Made by a program: the position numbers and the translations under genes. From the NCBI GenBank assembly GCA_937872515.1, contig CALMSX010000056.1, forward strand, positions 1-64,000: a stretch of 64,000 nt of DNA, in the 5' to 3' direction. Under the pieces are notes generated by a model. That model was not told the DNA's origin, ran no database searches, and saw only the letters and a list, made by a program, of their open reading frames with translations. Positions 17,503 to 26,321 of this stretch are shown piece by piece (position 1 is the stretch's first letter; each line of letters opens with the position of its first letter). Source of the DNA: an uncultured Bacteroidota bacterium. GTDB lineage: Bacteria; Bacteroidota; Bacteroidia; Chitinophagales; Saprospiraceae.

Positions 17503-18270
17503 TTATACCGCATCTGAGGATTTTCCCGGCTTAAATTCCCGGAAGGCTGCAGACATTTCAACGATTAATTCTGGTCGACTCTCAATGGCATTGCCTACCA
17601 CAATGATATCTGCTCCACTTTTTAGGTTTTCGGCTACTTTTTCGGGTGTTTTTATACCACCACCCACTATCAAAGGTACCTGGATGGCTCCTGAAACGGC
17701 TTCGATCATGGCAGCAGGCACGGGTTTGACTGCGCCACTGCCCGCATCCATATAGATCATCTTTAAGCCCAATAACTCACCGGCCATGGCTGTGCATACT
17801 GCGATGTCTTCCTTATTGGCAGGAATCGGGGTGGTATTGCTCATGTATTGTACCGTTGTCTGGATGCCTCCATCAATCAACATGTAACCCGTAGATATGA
17901 TTTCCAGAGGACTCATTTTGAGGAAGGGCGCTGTGATGACGTGCTTGCCAATCAGCAACTCTGCATTTCTGCCGGATATAAGCGACAAAAACAACAAGGC
18001 ATCTGCCCTGTAACTCAACTGAAAACTGTTGCCGGGAAATAAAATCATCGGTATCGTGCATTTTTCCCGGATCGATTTTAATACCTGATCTAACATGTCA
18101 TTAACTACCAGACTGCCACCAATAAAAAAATAATCTACACCACCGGTGATGGAGAGTTCTATCACTTTTTCTAGCTCCCTGACCCGCAGTTTATCGGGAT
18201 CGATCAGAACCACAAATTTTTTATCACCCGTTTGTCTCGCTGCCTGCCAGTCCTGATATATGTTCTGCAT
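17503..18270 (-). CDS. Geranylgeranylglyceryl phosphate synthase family protein
   Basis: A GGGPS-family TIM-barrel enzyme, 255 residues with the start chosen here. It contains the family motifs VLIDPDKL (glycerol phosphate and Mg site), FFIGGSLV, ILFPGNSFQLSYRADALLF, and the phosphate-binding VGGGIKTPE and ADIIVVGNAIE near the end. Bacteroidota carry GGGPS homologues that make prenylglyceryl phosphates in vitro; the physiological product is not settled. An ATG 15 codons upstream (18315) also exists, but a TATCTTTG -7 box at 18292-18299 lies within that extension, so the later ATG is preferred. It is separated from the CNNM gene by about 40 bases. Confidence 0.87.
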   Translation of the reverse strand: MQNIYQDWQAARQTGDKKFVVLIDPDKLRVRELEKVIELSITGGVDYFFIGGSLVVNDMLDQVLKSIREKCTIPMILFPGNSFQLSYRADALLFLSLISGRNAELLIGKHVITAPFLKMSPLEIISTGYMLIDGGIQTTVQYMSNTTPIPANKEDIAVCTAMAGELLGLKMIYMDAGSGAVKPVPAAMIEAVSGAIQVPLIVGGGIKTPEKVAENLKSGADIIVVGNAIESRPELIVEMSAAFREFKPGKSSDAV

Positions 18271-18291
18271 GCTGTTTATAATGGTTGAGGA

Positions 18292-18299
18292 CAAAGATA
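18292..18299 (-). promoter_or_regulatory. -7 box candidate for the GGGPS gene
   Basis: TATCTTTG on the minus strand, a full match to TAnnTTTG, ends 21 bases before the ATG at 18270. It supports the shorter protein. Confidence 0.42.
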
Positions 18300-18317
18300 C
18301 CGATTTAAGCTCCAAAT

Positions 18318-18692
18318 ATGATTTTTAAGGTTTTTTTGCTGCTAAAGTTGATTTCAGCCATTAAGTTTAGTTTTAATGGACAGCATTTTTTTCATTTTTT
18401 AGGACATATTATTTAATATAATTATATAAATAACTAATAACAAATAAATTACAAATTAAAGTATAGTGTAATATTAAAAATACCGTGATTGGTATAGGTA
18501 TTATTGGCATTCTGGCAAGATATCTGCATAGGTAGGTTGTTCAGATTATTAAGGATTTTACTTAAGCAATTGTTACTTGAGACCGGTCTAGGGGAAAACG
18601 ACCGGTCTCTTTTTTTTTACCCGCCTCATACTGAATAATTTCTTTAATTTCGTTGGTGACAAGTCATTGAACACCGTAAAGGCAGAACTTCC
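18318..18692 (+). other. Gene-free region before the AI-2E family gene, with orphan terminator
   Basis: A stretch of about 375 bases without a convincing protein gene. The first 150 bases are very AT-rich. From about 18480 a more structured section runs to a strong terminator at 18579-18618, after which about 75 bases lead to the next ATG. A terminator here, with no gene ending on the plus strand, suggests a short transcript (small RNA) or an attenuated leader. No known riboswitch is recognised. Confidence 0.5.
18579..18618 (+). terminator. Orphan intrinsic terminator
   Basis: A perfect 10-bp stem GAGACCGGTC / GACCGGTCTC around an 11-base loop, followed by nine T. The T run is only on the plus-strand side, so it works in the plus direction, although no plus-strand gene precedes it. 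Confidence 0.9.
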
Positions 18693-19721
18693 ATGTTGAA
18701 TCAAATCCACCCCAACAAGATCAGGCAAATTTTATTTATCACGGTATTGCTTGGCCTGGGCATTACCATTGCCATGGAAATGTTTTTTATGCTGGGAGCC
18801 TTCTTAGGGGCAGTTACCTTATACGTGCTGATGAGAAACCTGATGATCAGGTTGGTCGTAGACTACAAATGGAGGCAACCCCTCGCAGCTTTGATGCTGA
18901 TGCTTGTCTCTTTGATTTTACTGGTAATCCCGGTAGCCTGGCTGGCCTCTGTAGTTGTAGACACCCTTAGCCCTGTGATCGATGATCCTAAAATTGTGAC
19001 CCGAACTTTTGAACAGATCAACATTTATTTGGTCCAAAAACTTAAGCTCAATATCCTGAGTGCGAAAAACATTGCCATCATCAATGAAAAACTGATGAGC
19101 ATGGCACAGTCAACCCTTGGTGGCACCGTGTCGATCCTTGGCAATCTGGCCATCATGTATTTTATGCTGTATTTTATGCTAACCCAAATTAACGACATTG
19201 AATTGTGGTTGAGGCGCAATGTACCCCTCAAACATTCCAATGTTTCGATTGTAATGAAAGAAATCAAGCTGGTCATTTACAGCAATGCGGTTGGGATTCC
19301 GATAGTTGCCCTGGTGCAGGGCATGGTGGGCATGCTGGGCTATTTTATTTTTGGCAGCTCTGAATACCTGCTTATGGGTGTATTGACGGGTGTGGCCAGT
19401 GTAATTCCAGTTGTTGGCTCTATGATGATCTGGCTGCCCCTTGCTATTTATGAGATGTCGCAGGGCAGAACATGGCCAGGCATCCTCATTGGGGCTTGGG
19501 GTCTGATGGTAATTGGCTCGGTAGACAACATTGCCCGCTTCATGTTACAAAAAAGAATGAGTGACACCCATCCGCTGATCACCATCTTTGGGGTCATAAT
19601 TGGCGTCAATCTTTTTGGCTTTCTGGGTGTAATTTTTGGCCCCCTTATGCTATCCATCTTCATACTTTTGGTCAAAGTGTACATCGATGAATTTGGCAAG
19701 GCCGGAGTAGAAAGATATTAA
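18693..19721 (+). CDS. AI-2E family transporter (PerM-like membrane protein)
   Basis: A 342-residue polytopic membrane protein with about seven to eight helices. Hydrophobic hairpins at the N-terminus (residues about 14-50), a soluble periplasmic-like segment (about 85-140), and a C-terminal helix bundle with the family motifs LVQGMVGMLGYFIFG, GVASVIPVVGSMMIWLP, and the closing GVIIGVNLFGFLGVIFGPLML. The family includes TqsA, a putative AI-2 exporter, and other transport proteins; the substrate is unknown here. It ends four bases into a convergent small gene. Confidence 0.9.
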   Translation: MLNQIHPNKIRQILFITVLLGLGITIAMEMFFMLGAFLGAVTLYVLMRNLMIRLVVDYKWRQPLAALMLMLVSLILLVIPVAWLASVVVDTLSPVIDDPKIVTRTFEQINIYLVQKLKLNILSAKNIAIINEKLMSMAQSTLGGTVSILGNLAIMYFMLYFMLTQINDIELWLRRNVPLKHSNVSIVMKEIKLVIYSNAVGIPIVALVQGMVGMLGYFIFGSSEYLLMGVLTGVASVIPVVGSMMIWLPLAIYEMSQGRTWPGILIGAWGLMVIGSVDNIARFMLQKRMSDTHPLITIFGVIIGVNLFGFLGVIFGPLMLSIFILLVKVYIDEFGKAGVERY

Positions 19722-19996
19722 CTTTTGCCCTGTTCACATTGGAATAAGGCTTCTCTCAGTTTTTGAATTTCTTCGTCTTTTTGTTGTAACTGCAATCTAA
19801 CGGGATCTTCTTCCTGTCCTTGTTCACCTTTCAGCTTCTTTTTAAAGTTTTGAAGACTTGTTTTTAAGTCCCTCAATCCGTCCTTGGGTGAGTTGCCTTC
19901 GTATAGATGATAAGCTGTGTACCCAATAGGTACAAAAAACAACATGAACAACATAAATCGGGCAAATCCGGTAATCTTGTATCTTGATTTCGACAT
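19718..19996 (-). CDS. Small membrane-anchored coiled-coil protein
   Basis: A 92-residue protein with an N-terminal basic segment (MSKSRYKITGFAR), one transmembrane helix (residues about 13-31), and a charged helical tail rich in Lys, Glu and Gln, ending in a probable coiled coil (QLQQKDEEIQKLREAL). It overlaps the convergent transporter gene by four bases. Not recognised as a known family; topology suggests a small inner-membrane protein with a soluble helical domain. Confidence 0.6.
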   Translation of the reverse strand: MSKSRYKITGFARFMLFMLFFVPIGYTAYHLYEGNSPKDGLRDLKTSLQNFKKKLKGEQGQEEDPVRLQLQQKDEEIQKLREALFQCEQGKS

Positions 19997-20096
19997 TTTC
20001 GCTTGTTTATCTTACATAACGAAACATGACCCCTGTTCGGTTTCAAAAGTGGTCGATCAAAGGAGTAAGTTGGTCTTGTTTTTGGCCAATTCTGCC

Positions 20097-21026
20097 TTAA
20101 TATTTTCCGATCAGGTGCAAGAGGGCATCGGTCCAGCGGAAGGCAGACCGATATAAGTGATAAAAATGATGAACCTCACCCCCAAAAGAACTGAAAAAAG
20201 AAGCAATTTCAGGAATAGAACTGCCTTCAAAGTCAAAATTTTTGCCCCTATTTAAGGCATCTTTTATGGCTCCATCGAGGAGCATCGCCTGGGCTCCCCT
20301 TACGGCATCACTTTTTCTACCTGAAATGAGATTGTACACGGTGGTTTCGTCTTCTACGGTGAGAAGGCCTGCATGGGCCATCCCATCTGCATCTCTGGCA
20401 AGGGTGATTTTGGCTCTTGCTATTGGGCAGTCATAGATCTGGGTTACCAGGCTAGCAGGATAAGGAAGATTTTTGTTTTGTTTTTCGAAGCTGGCCCGCA
20501 CCAGTTGGGTTAACTCCTCAGCATTGTCAGTGGCGCTTAGCTGAAGTCTTGCCTGGGCATGTTTAAGGTGGTTTTGAAGTTTTGCGCTGCGGTGGGATTC
20601 ATATTCCTCAATGCTTTTGCCTTGAATGAGGTAGGTAGTTCTTTTTTTGTGGTGAAAGCCCTTACTCTTCCAGCTCGAAATGTCTTCAACGGTGGGGTTA
20701 AGGCAAAGACTGGTCAAAAATACCCGAGGTAGGGTAGTAAGCAGGGAGGCAGCCAATCCTTTAACATCGTGTTTTTCACCGGGAGGTATCCACATACCAA
20801 AATAGGGAGTGAGTCTGGGCATCACCAGGGCACTCAGGCCGTATTTTGTGCGGTAATGGCCCACAAACAGGGCAACCGCTTTGCCTTCATCAAAAGCTAC
20901 CCATGCCCGCCAATTGCCCTGAGTAACCACGCTGTCTAACCATTCAGCTTGAAAAAAAAGGGGTAGCACTGCCTTGTGACTTGCACAAAAGTGATGGTAT
21001 GCCACGCTGTCTTCTCTCCAAACCAT
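20097..21026 (-). CDS. FemAB/GNAT-like acyltransferase
   Basis: A 309-residue protein that reads as two tandem GNAT-type halves, as in the FemAB or BioF2-like acetyltransferase family. The first half includes FFQAEWLDSV and WRAWVAFDEGKAVALFVGHYRTKYGL followed by PRLTPYFGMW; the second has AKITLARDADGMAHAGLLTVED, then YNLISGRKSDAVRGAQAMLLDGAIKDAL and NFDFEGSSIPEIASFFSSFGGE. Such proteins transfer amino acids or acyl groups, in some cases in peptidoglycan or capsule pathways. The substrate is unknown. No signal peptide. It is transcribed alone. Confidence 0.78.
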   Translation of the reverse strand: MVWREDSVAYHHFCASHKAVLPLFFQAEWLDSVVTQGNWRAWVAFDEGKAVALFVGHYRTKYGLSALVMPRLTPYFGMWIPPGEKHDVKGLAASLLTTLPRVFLTSLCLNPTVEDISSWKSKGFHHKKRTTYLIQGKSIEEYESHRSAKLQNHLKHAQARLQLSATDNAEELTQLVRASFEKQNKNLPYPASLVTQIYDCPIARAKITLARDADGMAHAGLLTVEDETTVYNLISGRKSDAVRGAQAMLLDGAIKDALNRGKNFDFEGSSIPEIASFFSSFGGEVHHFYHLYRSAFRWTDALLHLIGKY

Positions 21027-21137
21027 GGCACAAAGATGATGATTTTCTGGAAGTCAGAGCATGGGCAAAAGCACAACATTTACACCAAACCGATGCAACC
21101 TTTGCTATTTTCTTCCGTTTTACTGGGGTTGCACATC

Positions 21138-21145
21138 TATATTTG
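21138..21145 (+). promoter_or_regulatory. -7 box candidate for the PqiA-like gene
   Basis: TATATTTG, a full match to TAnnTTTG, ends 20 bases before the ATG at 21166. The upstream TTG is not at the usual distance. Confidence 0.38.
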
Positions 21146-21165
21146 CACTTTAAAATCTGATAACG

Positions 21166-22482
21166 GTGAATTCAAAATGGTGGTACCTCCCTGTCTTTTC
21201 GACCTTTGTGGCCTGCTGCTGGCTGGCCTGGCAAATCAGGGACGAACAACGCCAGATTGATCGCCTTGAGGCCGATTTTGCCGAAATCCACCGCATCAAC
21301 TACGGCCTTTTCAATATGCAGGAATGGAAAGAAAAGGCATTTTATGTTTTTACCGGCCACATCGAACAATTTCAAATTTCTCCCAACGCCTACAAGGAAG
21401 CTGAGGCAGAGCTAAAAAAATACCTATATGGCATTTATGACAAGTACATAGGTAATGGGGCCATTTTTAATGAAGTCATTGCCAAAGCTGAAAAAAGTAA
21501 CAAGGTCAACAAGATGTTGCTTAAACTTTTTAAAGACAATATCAATGAACAAATTGAGGCGCTCAACATCAAACAAAATATACCCTCAATGGCGAGGCAG
21601 TTGGCCGCTGAATTGAAAAAAAATGAGCCCCGCTTTCAGCAACTCATGCAGGAAGAGCTGGTGCGCCTCCTCCAGTACAAGGATAAATACAGTTATAAAG
21701 ATCCAAGATTTCCGGTTTACCAACAATATCAATGCGAAGACCTCACATGTGCAAAAACTAAAATCACCCAACAACTGGAAGGCTACAAATCAAACCAAAG
21801 ACAATACAACACCCTGCTGATGGGTCTGGTAGCCCTTTCGCTGGCATTTTTGTTTCTGCTTTATTACAAGGGAAGGGCAGCATGGGCGGTGGCAGGTATA
21901 ACGTTGTTTTCAGTCTTGCTCCTGGGTCTGGGCATTTCTCTGCCCATGATTGTCATCGATGCAAGGCTCAATTCCTTTGTTTTTAACCTCTTTGAGCAGG
22001 ACCTTTCATTTGCAGAGCAGGTGGTGTTTTTTCAGAGTAAATCCATTCTGGATGTGACCCAAAACCTCATTGAGAGCAGGGGCTATGATCTCAAAATTGT
22101 GGGAATAATGATACTCTGTTTTTCTGTGATTTTTCCATTGATCAAATTGATCCTTGGGGGCTTATTCCTCAATTATCCAGCCTTGCAACAAAGTCGGTTT
22201 GCGCGCAATACTATTTTTTACCTGGGCAAGTGGAGTATGGCCGATGTCTTTGTGGTGGCCCTCTTTATGGCTTACATTGGTTTCTACGGCATGTTTGATG
22301 CCCAACTGGCGCAATTAGAGCAAAACAAGGGGGGATTTGCCATTGAAACGGTCAACTATACCCACCTTGCCGCCGGGGCCTTGTTTTTTACTTCTTATTG
22401 TATTTTATCCATTCTTTTGGGCTTGCTGATCAATAAATGGCACCAGGTCAAAGCAGACCAGCCGGCCACTGATCTTACTTAA
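21166..22482 (+). CDS. Paraquat-inducible protein A-like membrane protein
   Basis: A 438-residue protein. An N-terminal helix (residues about 5-22) is followed by a charged helical periplasmic segment (about 25-220), then five to six membrane helices. The C-terminal part has PqiA features: a loop with LNSFVFNLFEQDLSFAEQVVFFQ, SVIFPLIKLILGG, LGKWSMADVFVVALFMAYIGF, and SIETVNYTHLAAGALFF-like ending. PqiA proteins belong to lipid-transport systems with MCE proteins; no MCE gene is near here. The long N-terminal helical insertion is larger than in E. coli PqiA. It ends eight bases into the convergent gene at 22475. Confidence 0.78.
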   Translation: MNSKWWYLPVFSTFVACCWLAWQIRDEQRQIDRLEADFAEIHRINYGLFNMQEWKEKAFYVFTGHIEQFQISPNAYKEAEAELKKYLYGIYDKYIGNGAIFNEVIAKAEKSNKVNKMLLKLFKDNINEQIEALNIKQNIPSMARQLAAELKKNEPRFQQLMQEELVRLLQYKDKYSYKDPRFPVYQQYQCEDLTCAKTKITQQLEGYKSNQRQYNTLLMGLVALSLAFLFLLYYKGRAAWAVAGITLFSVLLLGLGISLPMIVIDARLNSFVFNLFEQDLSFAEQVVFFQSKSILDVTQNLIESRGYDLKIVGIMILCFSVIFPLIKLILGGLFLNYPALQQSRFARNTIFYLGKWSMADVFVVALFMAYIGFYGMFDAQLAQLEQNKGGFAIETVNYTHLAAGALFFTSYCILSILLGLLINKWHQVKADQPATDLT

Positions 22483-23698
22483 ATTGATAGGTCAATTGTA
22501 AGCCATACAAGCCGGTAGAAGGTACAATGCCTGGGTTTTCTTTTTCAAACTGCCTGCGGTAATACGCTGTTCCTGAAAATGATTTCCAAAACCGGTAGCT
22601 CAAGCCCGTTTGCCATTCAAAATAATGACGGGGTATGGTATTGGCCGCCGCACTGGCATATGACAAGCTGTTTTCTACGGCACCCGGCGCCAATTCAACA
22701 TTTGCTAAGGCGGGCAAAGCGTAATATTCATTGGTTTTGCGGATGTAGTTGGATACCACACCGCCCTGAATTCGCAAACGATCGCCAATCACATTTAGGT
22801 GTAACAGCACAGGTACCGACCATTGTCTAACATTGGTAAGCGCGTTAAAATCTTGTGATTTTAAATCCAGGGCAATGCTTTTTGCAGGGTAAGCATAGGT
22901 GCCTCTGTAGTTTTCGTAATGGATTCCTGCTGATAAAAAGAGCCTGGTAAACGGCTTCCATAGCAGGCCTGCGCCTAAACTATATCCTTTGTCTTTGGTG
23001 TCATGCGACATCAAACCCGCCACTGCAACATAAGGCTTAAAGGCAGAAGTCCAGCCTGCTTTGTTACTTATGAGGGCCACGGCAGGCATTTGATCATCAG
23101 AATTGTCAGCTATAGGCTGAAGGGGTTTTTCGGCGAGAAAGGTTGTTATCCACGTATTTCGGTTTTCTTCTACATTTCTTTCAATGGCCTGTTCCACTTC
23201 AACAGCCTGCTCATCCAAATGATCAGCAGGGATCTGGTTTGAAGCAGGCAAAGCCGTTTCATGAATAGATAATTGAGTCAAATAGGGTGGGGTGCTTGAA
23301 TTTTTGGTTTGATTGTTTTCCTGAATGGTGATCTTTTTATTTTTCTTTAACTCCCTTTCTACTGGTGCTGTTTTTATGGATTCTTCCTTGTGCAATGACA
23401 AGTTTGTAGTTATTGGTTCATGGTTTGGCGTTTCCACAACTATCGGTGGATTTACCTCTTCCCTTGTTTGCAGGTTGACGATGTCTCCTGCTCTTTTTGA
23501 TTGGGTAGGAGAGTGATCATTGCTGCTATTGGTAAAGGTATAATAGTAGCCCAAGCCAAGACCCAGGAGCAATGGCCAGAACCAAAGCATCAATCTGTTT
23601 TTTCTTTTCTTTTCGGGCAGTTCCTTGTCGAGCATCTGCCGCATGGCTTCCCAGCCTCTGTCTTCTGGCATCCTACCTGATTTTTTGTTGAACCACAT
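22475..23698 (-). CDS. Membrane-anchored beta-barrel protein, probable anti-sigma factor
   Basis: A 407-residue protein. Residues 1-36 are cytoplasmic and include WEAMRQMLDKELP; one transmembrane helix follows (about 37-55, LMLWFWPLLLGLGLGYYY). A low-complexity linker with many Glu, Asn, Pro and Thr occupies about 60-190. The C-terminal 180 residues have the alternating pattern of outer-membrane beta-strands, ending in GLYGLQLTYQFK. Its start overlaps the end of the sigma-factor gene by 26 bases, which suggests it is the cognate regulator. An inner-membrane helix joined to an outer-membrane barrel would cross the periplasm in one chain. The anti-sigma role is inferred from position and topology. 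Confidence 0.66.
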   Translation of the reverse strand: MWFNKKSGRMPEDRGWEAMRQMLDKELPEKKRKNRLMLWFWPLLLGLGLGYYYTFTNSSNDHSPTQSKRAGDIVNLQTREEVNPPIVVETPNHEPITTNLSLHKEESIKTAPVERELKKNKKITIQENNQTKNSSTPPYLTQLSIHETALPASNQIPADHLDEQAVEVEQAIERNVEENRNTWITTFLAEKPLQPIADNSDDQMPAVALISNKAGWTSAFKPYVAVAGLMSHDTKDKGYSLGAGLLWKPFTRLFLSAGIHYENYRGTYAYPAKSIALDLKSQDFNALTNVRQWSVPVLLHLNVIGDRLRIQGGVVSNYIRKTNEYYALPALANVELAPGAVENSLSYASAAANTIPRHYFEWQTGLSYRFWKSFSGTAYYRRQFEKENPGIVPSTGLYGLQLTYQFK

Positions 23699-24245
23699 GG
23701 TCGTTTTCTTTTTTTGTCAAAACTGTTCTTAAAATTTGTCTTGCGTTGGATAAGTGCCATTTGGAGGTACCCTCACTGATGGCTAGTTTTTCTGCAATTT
23801 CCTGGTGAGAATAGCCCTCAATGGCAAAGAGGGTAAATACCTCCTTACTCGCCGGGGGCAACTTGTCAATTTCTTTTAACAGGTCTTCTTCGTACAAGGC
23901 AGATGGTCCGGATTCCATTACGGCTACATCGTGACTGTCAAAGACCATAAATTTTACATATCGATTGTTTTGGCGAACAAAATCTACCATGGTATTGTAG
24001 ATGATGCGCCTTACCCAGCCTTCCAGGCTACCCTTGAATTCATAGGTGCACAGATGGGTAAACACTTTCAAAAAACCCATATTCAATACATCCATGGCCT
24101 TGTCTTCATCCTGGAGGTATCTGATGGTCATAGACCACATCACCGGAAAGAAGCGCCGGTAAAAAGCCTCCTGAGCCCTCCTGTCATTGAGAGCGCAAGC
24201 TTTTACCAGCTCTTCTTCGGTCCATGTCTTTTTTGGATAGATCAT
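23673..24245 (-). CDS. ECF-type RNA polymerase sigma factor
   Basis: A 190-residue sigma-70-family factor of the extracytoplasmic class. Region 2 includes ALNDRRAQEAFYRRFF, MWSMTIRYLQDEDKAMDVLNMGFLKVF and EGWVRRIIYNTMVDFVRQN; region 4 includes the helix-turn-helix LPPASKEVFTLFAIEGYSHQEIAEKLAISEGTSKWHLSNARQILR. It sits in an overlapping operon: four bases overlap with the upstream barrel gene, and 26 with the downstream membrane gene. The downstream protein is the likely anti-sigma factor. Targets are unknown. Confidence 0.95.
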   Translation of the reverse strand: MIYPKKTWTEEELVKACALNDRRAQEAFYRRFFPVMWSMTIRYLQDEDKAMDVLNMGFLKVFTHLCTYEFKGSLEGWVRRIIYNTMVDFVRQNNRYVKFMVFDSHDVAVMESGPSALYEEDLLKEIDKLPPASKEVFTLFAIEGYSHQEIAEKLAISEGTSKWHLSNARQILRTVLTKKENDHVVQQKIR

Positions 24246-24994
24246 AAAGTATAGGTCAAGCCTAAGGCCATCCTGTTGTGTTGATAACGATCATAACCGT
24301 GATTCCGTTCATCCCAGACCTGGGTCCATTCTCTTTTTTTGGCAGAGCTTTGAACCCCGGCAAAAAGAAATAAATGGGTGTTGAAAGCATATTGTAGCTG
24401 AATGGCTACATATCGTCCCCCACTAGCTCCGGTATATGTTTTTGAATAGTCGGCATTTTGTCCCCGACCAACCCAGGCATAACCCACGCTGCCCTGGATG
24501 CCTAGTCTTTTAGCAGGCTGCCATAAAACGGTGGCATACGTTGGGTAGCTGTGAATTTCAATGGTTTGATCCGGCAAATAAAGTTCAGCTCCAGCACCCA
24601 GGCCAACGGCCCAAAGTCTGTGTATGGCATATCTGGCATTGGCATGCAAAGCACCTCCAAGGCTGCTTTCTCCCCAGGGTGATCTTCCCACAAGGGCCGC
24701 TGCTGAAATACTGCCGTATATCTTTTTTGGCTGGAGTGAAAATCCACCTATTTTTTTCATGCCGTCGATTTCAGCCTGTTCCACTTTTTTAATGGTATTG
24801 GAGGGTATTTTGCATTCACCTCCGTTTTGAAGTCGCAATACCAATAGGTTAGTCACATCCCAGGAAACAATGCTGCCGTACAACTTACTTCCATCTTTGA
24901 GTATGACTTTGTCTGTATATTTTGTGGCATCCTGGGCCATAATATGACAGCCAAAGCCCATACAAATCAGAAATATTAAAAACGCCTTCATCAT
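24242..24994 (-). CDS. Exported beta-barrel-like protein
   Basis: A 250-residue exported protein with a signal peptide ending near residue 20 (CHIMAQ). A short beta-rich domain (VILKDGSKLYGSIVSWDVTNLLVLRL) comes first and reads like a small SH3-like or LSm-like fold. The rest is a chain of amphipathic strands (YGSISAAALV, WAVGLGAGAELYL, RLGIQGSVGYAWVG, RYVAIQLQYAF, RMALGLTYTL) typical of an eight-strand outer-membrane barrel. It overlaps the LVIVD gene and the sigma-factor gene by four bases each. It may be a surface sensor or a structural partner in this operon; no family name is secure. Confidence 0.7.
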   Translation of the reverse strand: MMKAFLIFLICMGFGCHIMAQDATKYTDKVILKDGSKLYGSIVSWDVTNLLVLRLQNGGECKIPSNTIKKVEQAEIDGMKKIGGFSLQPKKIYGSISAAALVGRSPWGESSLGGALHANARYAIHRLWAVGLGAGAELYLPDQTIEIHSYPTYATVLWQPAKRLGIQGSVGYAWVGRGQNADYSKTYTGASGGRYVAIQLQYAFNTHLFLFAGVQSSAKKREWTQVWDERNHGYDRYQHNRMALGLTYTL

Positions 24995-26253
24995 TTTACT
25001 TCAATTTTGGAAAGTAAAACAGGGGCTGATGGATTGGTGGTCTGGTATTGATAAAAACCATCTGCTCCCACCAGGATGGCCAGCTCATCACCAAGTGCAA
25101 TCACATCGGTTACGTCGATACCGGATAGGTGTTTCATTAGTTTTAAATTGGTCGGCGTGGTGCGATCGTAAATTTTAAAACCATCATCACACAGATATAG
25201 GTATTTGGAGGTTAGGGCCAGGCCTTGTGGATAGGCCATGTTGTAACTCTGCACAACAAACGGACTTGCCGGATTGGTGATGTTGAGGATGTCGAGTTGA
25301 TTGCGCACTCCACCGCATGTGGTGCCGTTGTGGATGGTGACAAAGGCCAGGTCATCCGCACACACTACTGGATCGCATCCGGTAACATGTGAGAAGGTAG
25401 ATAGGTGGGTAGGGCGGTACGGGTTGGAGGCACTAAAGATAAACACCCCGTTTTGTGAACCTATGTAGAGGTTGTTTTTATAGGGGAAAATGGTTTCAAT
25501 GTTCCAGCCGGCCTGTACCCTTTGCTGTGCTACCGGACAATCGGTTTCGGTCAATGTGAATGGAATCAGTTCGTTGGTGGTTACGCTATATAGAAAGTTA
25601 TTCAACACACAAAAACGGGTATAAGAGCCGGCTATGCCCGATCCCTGTGATACGACCGCAGGCGAAAATGAACTGTTTAGTCCTGGTTTTCCTGCAAAGT
25701 CTGCCGTTACCCAAAGGAATTCTCCTTCAAAATAATAGTTGCCATAATTATTGGTATAACAGTCAACTTCTTCTTTGACCTCATTGTACTTGTATTCTAC
25801 CAGATAGCCCTTGTTTTGTACAAAACCAAAGGATGGAAAAATGTCATTGCGGCGGCATACTTCTACCGGTTGTAAAAAATTACTGATATCAAAAGTCACC
25901 AAATCGATAAACTGATCGAGGTACATTTGTTTGCCATGAATGGCGATGTCTACATTGCCTTCAAAAGCCCAGTAGGCCACCGGTACCGGATTGGCAGGAT
26001 CGGCGTTGTCAATGACGTGGATGCCCTTACCCAACTCACCGATTAGGAGATAGTGGTCGTAGTAATATATCTTTCCGGGATTTACTATTTTTTGGGGAGC
26101 CTTCACTTCCAGTGGGGTGCGGAGTTCTTCTCCGGTTTTGTAAACAGCTTCGTACCTGAGATAGGTCTGTGATGTTTTACAGGTGTCCTTTAAACAGGAG
26201 TTGAGGGTAAGGGTAATGATCGCAAGTAAGGCAATAAGTTTGATTTTTTCCAT
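24991..26253 (-). CDS. LVIVD-repeat lipoprotein
   Basis: A 420-residue predicted lipoprotein (Cys20 in TLNSC). The body consists of LVIVD-type beta-propeller repeats, visible as KIYYYDHYLLIGELGKGIHVIDNADPANP, YLDQFIDLVTFDISN, LYIGSQNGVFIFSASNPYRP, and LYLCDDGFKIYDRTTPTN. These repeats occur in bacterial and archaeal surface proteins of unknown function. Several Cys residues may be disulphide bonded. It opens an overlapping run of four genes (lipoprotein, barrel, sigma factor, anchored barrel), so it may be exported and regulated with them. Confidence 0.85.
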   Translation of the reverse strand: MEKIKLIALLAIITLTLNSCLKDTCKTSQTYLRYEAVYKTGEELRTPLEVKAPQKIVNPGKIYYYDHYLLIGELGKGIHVIDNADPANPVPVAYWAFEGNVDIAIHGKQMYLDQFIDLVTFDISNFLQPVEVCRRNDIFPSFGFVQNKGYLVEYKYNEVKEEVDCYTNNYGNYYFEGEFLWVTADFAGKPGLNSSFSPAVVSQGSGIAGSYTRFCVLNNFLYSVTTNELIPFTLTETDCPVAQQRVQAGWNIETIFPYKNNLYIGSQNGVFIFSASNPYRPTHLSTFSHVTGCDPVVCADDLAFVTIHNGTTCGGVRNQLDILNITNPASPFVVQSYNMAYPQGLALTSKYLYLCDDGFKIYDRTTPTNLKLMKHLSGIDVTDVIALGDELAILVGADGFYQYQTTNPSAPVLLSKIEVK

Positions 26254-26321
26254 CGGTGAAAATTTTGTTGTTTACCGATAGACGCCAGAATATTACCGGA
26301 GGTTGGTAAAAGCCGGTTTTT

